Shown in pieces: positions 59,354-64,000 of a DNA stretch of 64,000 bases; position 1 is the first letter of the stretch; each line of letters begins with the position of its first letter. Location: NCBI RefSeq assembly GCF_037038585.1, contig NC_092521.1, positions 50,972,398 through 51,036,397 of the forward strand, written 5' to 3'. The stretch is from Patagioenas fasciata (taxonomy: Eukaryota; Chordata; Aves; Columbiformes; Columbidae). A model generated the notes under the pieces. The model made no database searches, was not told the DNA's origin, and saw only the letters and a list, made by a program, of their open reading frames with translations. The position numbers were made by a program, and so were the translations under genes.

Positions 59354-62207
59354 AAGCGGCGGCCTCGCGCCGGAGCTGGGGCTGTGAGGAAGTTTGCCCC
59401 CCGGGCACCAAGGGCTCCCGGCAGCGTTCCGCCACCCGCGCCGTCACCGGCAGCCCGTCCTCGCGCGGAGAGGTGGCGTCTGCCCCGGCCCGGGACCGAA
59501 AGGCCGGCGTCTCCTCCTCGGGCCTGCCTCGCCGGCCGCGGCCCGGGCCCGGGCCTCCCTGCGGCCGCCGCTGTCTCCGCGATCGCGGTGGGAGTGAGCG
59601 GCGATACCCCCTCGCCGAGTGGGAGCTGGGGGAGGCGCCCTGCGGCGCACGGCCTCTTCTCCGCAGCCTCCGCCGTGCCCCTCAGTGGCGCCTGCCTTGG
59701 CCTGAGGAACGCTCGGCTGGGTGTAGGGGTTCCCTGCCAGGCCCTGCTCCAGAAGGGCTGTCACGGCGGGGCGCTGGGGCGGATGACACCGGGAGGCCTT
59801 CCCTTCCTTCGAGTTCCGTCCTGGGGTCTCAGCCGGGAGTTAAGGTGGCGGGGCTGAGAGGTTCTGCCGTGACAGTCAGCGGGGGAGGCTCGTGTGTGAG
59901 ACCTCAGCGCCCTGTCAAGCAGGTGGGCCCTCCGTCTCAGCCTCTGCTTTAAGGACTCGAGGGTGTGGGAGTTGTGTGCAGCTGTTTTTCCTCTGCTTCT
60001 TGCAGAGGAAAACAACCTTTGGTTGTTGTGTAGTTTGTTGTCATTATTTCGTGTCTTCCCTTCTATCCATAACCTGGCTTTTACTAGAGGGGACTTCTTC
60101 AGGGAAGAAACTGCCAGTTCTTGAAAGTCAGGAAAAGTCCTTGCTTTGCTGTGCAAAGTATCAGTAGGAAATAAATGACTATTAAAGAGCTAGTTCACTT
60201 TGTGGGAGGAGAACGTATTTGTCAGCGTCCTGAGAAGCAATATGGGTGAGGGAAGGATTATGTTTTCTCTTTTGTACTTGAAAGTCTTTCTTGAGTATGC
60301 CATGTCATGTGGCTCAAAGTGACAGTAATGTCTGTATATGTCTGGAAAAAACCCAGAATGGTCTAGGTGTTTTCAGTGTGTGTCATGGTGCTCTCAAATT
60401 CTGTGAGTCAATGGGGTGCTCTAAACTAAGATAAGACTTATTCAGCAACTAGAGTTGTTATTTTCAGTGTGAGTGGCTATACTGTGTTTCTGATGGATGA
60501 TCTTTCACTAGTGGAAACCTGTAGGCTTGCTAAGTGCCATGGAGCCATTAGAAGTAAGACATACAAATTCTATTACCTGCTCCTTAGGGAGAGACTCGGA
60601 AATAGCACTATGAAAAGTGCTATTAGAGATTTCTTCCCTGGATATATTCTTTAATTCTACCTCAAATATGAACTGCTGGTCATGCAGCTTCTTTAAAGGA
60701 GAAGATCAGAAGACAGCACTGTTGTCTGGAATTTGAGCACTATTGGTCTTGCATGGTTAGAAGTGTCTTCATGAAAGAGTGGATAAATGAAAATGGGGTT
60801 AAGGACAATTAAGAGTCAGAAAGAAAAGCAAAAGTACAGCTCTTTACTTTTCCATTTTGGATAATGAATAATTATTAAAAGGAACGTAATGTAAGTATCT
60901 TTCAAACTGTTAGACAAAAACATGGATTTGTCAATACAGAAAGGCTTACTGTAGTACCTAAATGAAAGTATCTGGTCTGTGTTATAGAATTGGTAATTTA
61001 AAGTTCCTGTTTGACCTTAAAATCTGTCAAATTTAACATCGGATTAGTTAAGCTTTCAGAAGTGTTACAGTTTTGTTACAGAAATATTTCTTTGTCAGTC
61101 TGTCAGTGGCAAAAGTTAATAGGTAATTCTTGGCTTTAAAAAGTGATACAGGATTTCTGAGCACTAAGTCTTCCAGTAAATTTAATTTTAAAAATGTATT
61201 AGTGAGGCTTGGCTGAACAATTTACTTGTGCCATAATACAAAACGGTGTCTTTGAATAAGAGAACTTAAAAATTTCAGAAGCCAGAAATAGGTGTGAAAG
61301 GCATGATCAACTGGATCTGTGAAGAGCTTTTACTGAGGATCTCTGCTAGTTTTCAGACTCTTGTGCAGATTAACTTCTGCATCGTTAACGTCATTTCAGT
61401 GTTCTTGAAGACATCGTCTTTAACTGCCCAAGGCAAATGTCTCAGATAATGTTAGTTTCTAGGCTGTCTCTGATTTGCAGTGTGTTGTATTAGAAGGAAC
61501 AGTTATAGGTGGTTGCTGATGTCTGTGAAGTTCTACAGCAGCAACCATGAAAACTTTGTAGTCTAGTGGATTTATTCACTGTTGCTGTGAGGCACAGGAC
61601 TGACAGCAGGCTCACTTTCTTGCGTGCTATGAAAGAGAGCACCGTACTGTTTTCTGGAAAAAATGCAAAAGGCTGAGAAACTTCCTTTCAAAAGGTAGAA
61701 GGGTAATGCTTGAGACAACAAAATGCCAAAAATGTTTGGATATGGAAAGAAAATTTGTAGGATTTTTTAAAATTGATTGTCAAAGACATTTTAAAGCTAA
61801 ACGTTTGAGGGGGTGAAAGAGGGTGGGAATGCCAAATTCAGAGTTGGACAAGGAAGTTAATAAAGTGCTTACCTCATGAACATGTTTTATTTATCATAGG
61901 TGGCATGAAACGTCCTGTTCGTAAGCATATACATAAGGAATGCTCTTGGCACACCTTGACAAGTTGCTTTGGCCTAAACATCGATTGCCCCTTGTGAAAA
62001 CCTGTAAGTAAAATGAACGTAATTTGATTTGAGATTGCTTTTGTGATTTGCTTTCTGATTACAGTTAGCATGGTCTGCCCCTAAAAGGAGAGCCAAGTAT
62101 CAGTTACCTTATTTTGTAAAACACGCAAATCTTTGGTTATATTAACTGACATTGTAACTACAGTTGACAGAGATTCTAAAAGCTGAATCAACTATTGTGT
62201 CTTGCAG
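59352..62207 (+). other. ESCO1: ESCO1 intron 1 (inferred)
   Basis: The first 550 bases belong to the CpG island, and the rest is unique AT-rich DNA. No mobile element or additional exon is recognised. Confidence 0.55.
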
Positions 62208-62406
62208 AAATGGCAGCTCAGAAAAGGAAGTCGATGTTAGTAGAGCCTTCTGCTAAGCGTCCAAAGCTGGACAAGAACAGCAAACCGTCATCAGTGAAGA
62301 AGGAGAAGGAGGTGTCAGATATAAAACATGTCTCAAATAAATCAAAACCTAATCAGTGTGCAGTGCAGGAGAAAACTGTACTCAAAACCTCTGCCAAATC
62401 AAACAG
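62208..62406 (+). CDS. ESCO1: ESCO1 first coding exon
   Basis: The acceptor TGTCTTGCAG precedes AAATGGCAGC, with ATG at 62210-62212. The donor AAACAG|GTCAGT is slightly atypical. 65 codons plus two bases are encoded. Confidence 0.88.
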
Positions 62407-64000
62407 GTCAGTGGCAAAAAAAAGAAGTAATTTTTCTAGGTTATCTTCCTAGACTAAATTAGTGCAGAAACAATGTAAGCAGAATGAATTTGAGTCAAAT
62501 ATACAACTAAATAATTAAATAGTAATAGTGGGAAGATCAGCCTTAAATGATTGTGATATCTGCTACGTGGTCTTTCTCTGGAATTATATTAGTGTCTCAA
62601 AATCCAGAAAGCCTTCCTCCAAAAAAAAAGATTCTGAAGTAAAAATTAATCAGCTAATACATCATTTGAAATCCACAAATGTCAACAATTAAAAACTGCT
62701 GGAGATATTAAAAAGCATTCATCTGTGATTCATAGATCAGTCTTGCCATGCATAAAAAACACTAAGTACTACACTTAAGAGTAACCAGGTGGAAAAGAAG
62801 TCTATTTGGAATGATTCTAGAGAAAATTCTTCTATCAGCATTCAGGGAGCAAGATCTAGTGTTTCAAAAAAGAAAAGAAAGGTTTGAGGTAGAGGCTAGC
62901 AGGAAGGATAGGAGTCTTATGACAAATTCTACTTTTTGAATGCTGAAAAAATAATTATTTGAATTTTTCAGTGACAACACCAATGAACCTGAACAAGGAA
63001 TGCGCATGACTACAAGATCATCAGGATTCAACTCAAATAATAAAACAATTCCTGACAAAAAGGTCCAACAGCAGCCTAAATCTGCAAAAAGTAAGGAAGT
63101 ATGCCAGAAAAAATCTGTGCAAGAAATTCCTAAGTCAAAATGCATAATTGCACCAAATGAGCCAGTAATGAGGAGATCACAGAGGCTGCAGCAGTTAACA
63201 CATGTACGTGTACCAGCAAGATCACTGCGCAACAGGGAAGTTAAAGAAGAAAAAGCTTCGGAAGTTAAACAAAGTAGCCAGGCAAGAAGACATGCTCAGA
63301 ATGTTGCAGCAAAACCACTTAAATCTACTGAAAAGAAAACGGAACAGAAAAACACAAAAGCAAAGCCAAATGATACAAATGAGAACAAAGAAATACACGT
63401 ACAAGTGACGAGGTCTCTAAAAGAGAAAAAATGTAAAGCAGACAATAAAAATGATAATTCGAACAACTTTCAACAAAACCTTCAAGGATCATCAGGTCCT
63501 GATCAGAGTCTTAAGGAAGTTAAGAAAGACCTAATGGGCCCTGTATCTCCTATTCCTAGCAACACAAAGAAAGTGGAAACAGATTCTCTTAAGCCAAATT
63601 CTAAGACAGTAACTAATGAAAAGCAACAAATACATCAGAACGTAAAAAACAGTAGAAAACCAAAAAAGATTTCACAGCCATCTGTAAGTGAAATAAATGT
63701 GGCTGATCAGCCAGAGAACGATGTGAAATCCAAAAGGGTAAGCATCCTTGAACTTTGTGAAGAAATCGCAGGTGAGATCGAGTCTGATACAGTAGAGGTG
63801 AAAAAAGATTCCCCTAATGCTGAGTGTAGCAAAACAGAAGAAAAGCATGCCAGCGTACAGTTTCAACAAAGTGAAATGCTTACTCAGAAAGAAGCTAGTC
63901 AAAGTACTCAATGCAAACGTTTTTTCCCCAGCAAAAAAGGAATGCCTGTTAAATGCACTCTGAATGGTAGAAATAACTCCTCGAACAAAAACTCTAAATG
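62210..64000 (+). CDS. ESCO1: ESCO1, cohesin N-acetyltransferase, N-terminal part (runs off window)
   Basis: Two coding segments, 62210-62406 and 62972 to the window end, join in frame to give about 408 residues with no stop. Landmarks shared with vertebrate ESCO1 are RMTTRSS (77-83), RRSQRLQQLT (133-142), SILELCEEIAGEIESD (323-338) and CKRFFPSKK (from 380). The region is basic, Lys/Ser-rich and probably disordered. The C2H2-like zinc finger and acetyltransferase domain lie beyond the window. Known role: it acetylates SMC3 on chromatin-bound cohesin, aiding cohesion and loop stability; its N-terminal region directs chromatin/PDS5-dependent action. ATG 62210 is two bases after the acceptor; the earlier in-frame ATG at 62195 is intronic. 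The first residues (MAAQKRKSMLVEPSAKRP) differ from human. Confidence 0.93.
62407..62971 (+). other. ESCO1: ESCO1 intron 2
   Basis: 565 bases of AT-rich unique DNA ending in the acceptor TTTTTCAG. Nothing else seen. Confidence 0.85.
62972..64000 (+). CDS. ESCO1: ESCO1 long second coding exon, open at window end
   Basis: Read in frame from GTGACAACACC, 342 consecutive codons have no stop up to base 64000. Contains the conserved ESCO1 landmarks and is A-rich, lysine-biased coding sequence. Confidence 0.93.

Larger units (their letters stand above)
58920..59900. promoter_or_regulatory. ESCO1: ESCO1 CpG-island promoter
   Basis: GC- and CpG-dense block starting at the CR1 tail and covering the non-coding first exon. 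It has a 17-G run at 59131-59147, a C-rich tract at about 59276-59290 and an NRF1-type site at 58986. There is no TATA box. Frames across it on both strands are artefacts. The transcription start is likely in 59.0-59.3 kb but is not determinable. Confidence 0.82.

Noticed and set aside
58871-59857. 328-codon plus-strand frame over the ESCO1 island
   Set aside because: It begins in the CR1 tail and reads through CpG-rich DNA; low-complexity composition and no homology that I recognise.

Overview
This window is nuclear DNA from a bird. Three vertebrate genes with GT-AG introns are present: MIB1 (minus strand, first two coding exons), ABHD3 (plus strand, complete) and ESCO1 (plus strand, 5' part). 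All three keep the relative order and orientation seen at human 18q11. Most interspersed repeats are 5'-truncated CR1 LINEs ending in ATTCTGTG-like repeats, and there are ERVL-type LTR pieces typical of birds. I cannot name the species from sequence alone.

Layout. 1-1146: a homopurine G-rich minisatellite inside MIB1. 2042-2213 and 12053-12281: MIB1 exons 2 and 1, separated by a 9.8 kb intron with a CR1 and a CR1-in-ERVL nest. About 11.95-13.13 kb: MIB1 CpG-island promoter. About 13.15-26.3 kb: intergenic DNA with no gene I can support, holding CR1 copies, a small hAT-like element, a solo LTR with perfect 5-bp target duplications and a short perfect hairpin. About 26.3-27.3 kb: ABHD3 CpG island, with a CR1 directly against its upstream edge. 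26745-50523: ABHD3 in nine coding exons, predicted 406 residues with Ser-Asp-His triad residues intact. One 84-nt intron could be translated through. 50.5-58.3 kb: ABHD3 3' UTR and gene-free DNA. SNRPD1, expected here by synteny, was not found. 58278-58919: a CR1 ending at the ESCO1 CpG island (about 58.92-59.9 kb). 59351-64000: ESCO1, with a non-coding first exon, a coding exon beginning at 62210 and a long exon still open at the window edge.

The three genes do unrelated jobs: Notch-ligand ubiquitination (MIB1), phospholipid cleavage (ABHD3) and cohesin acetylation (ESCO1). They share CpG-island, TATA-less-looking promoters. Two of the islands carry NRF1-type palindromes. I see no prokaryotic, viral-replicon or new gene system. 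The most unusual items are the G-rich satellite, the translatable ABHD3 mini-intron, the apparent absence of SNRPD1 and the CR1 copies touching two promoters.
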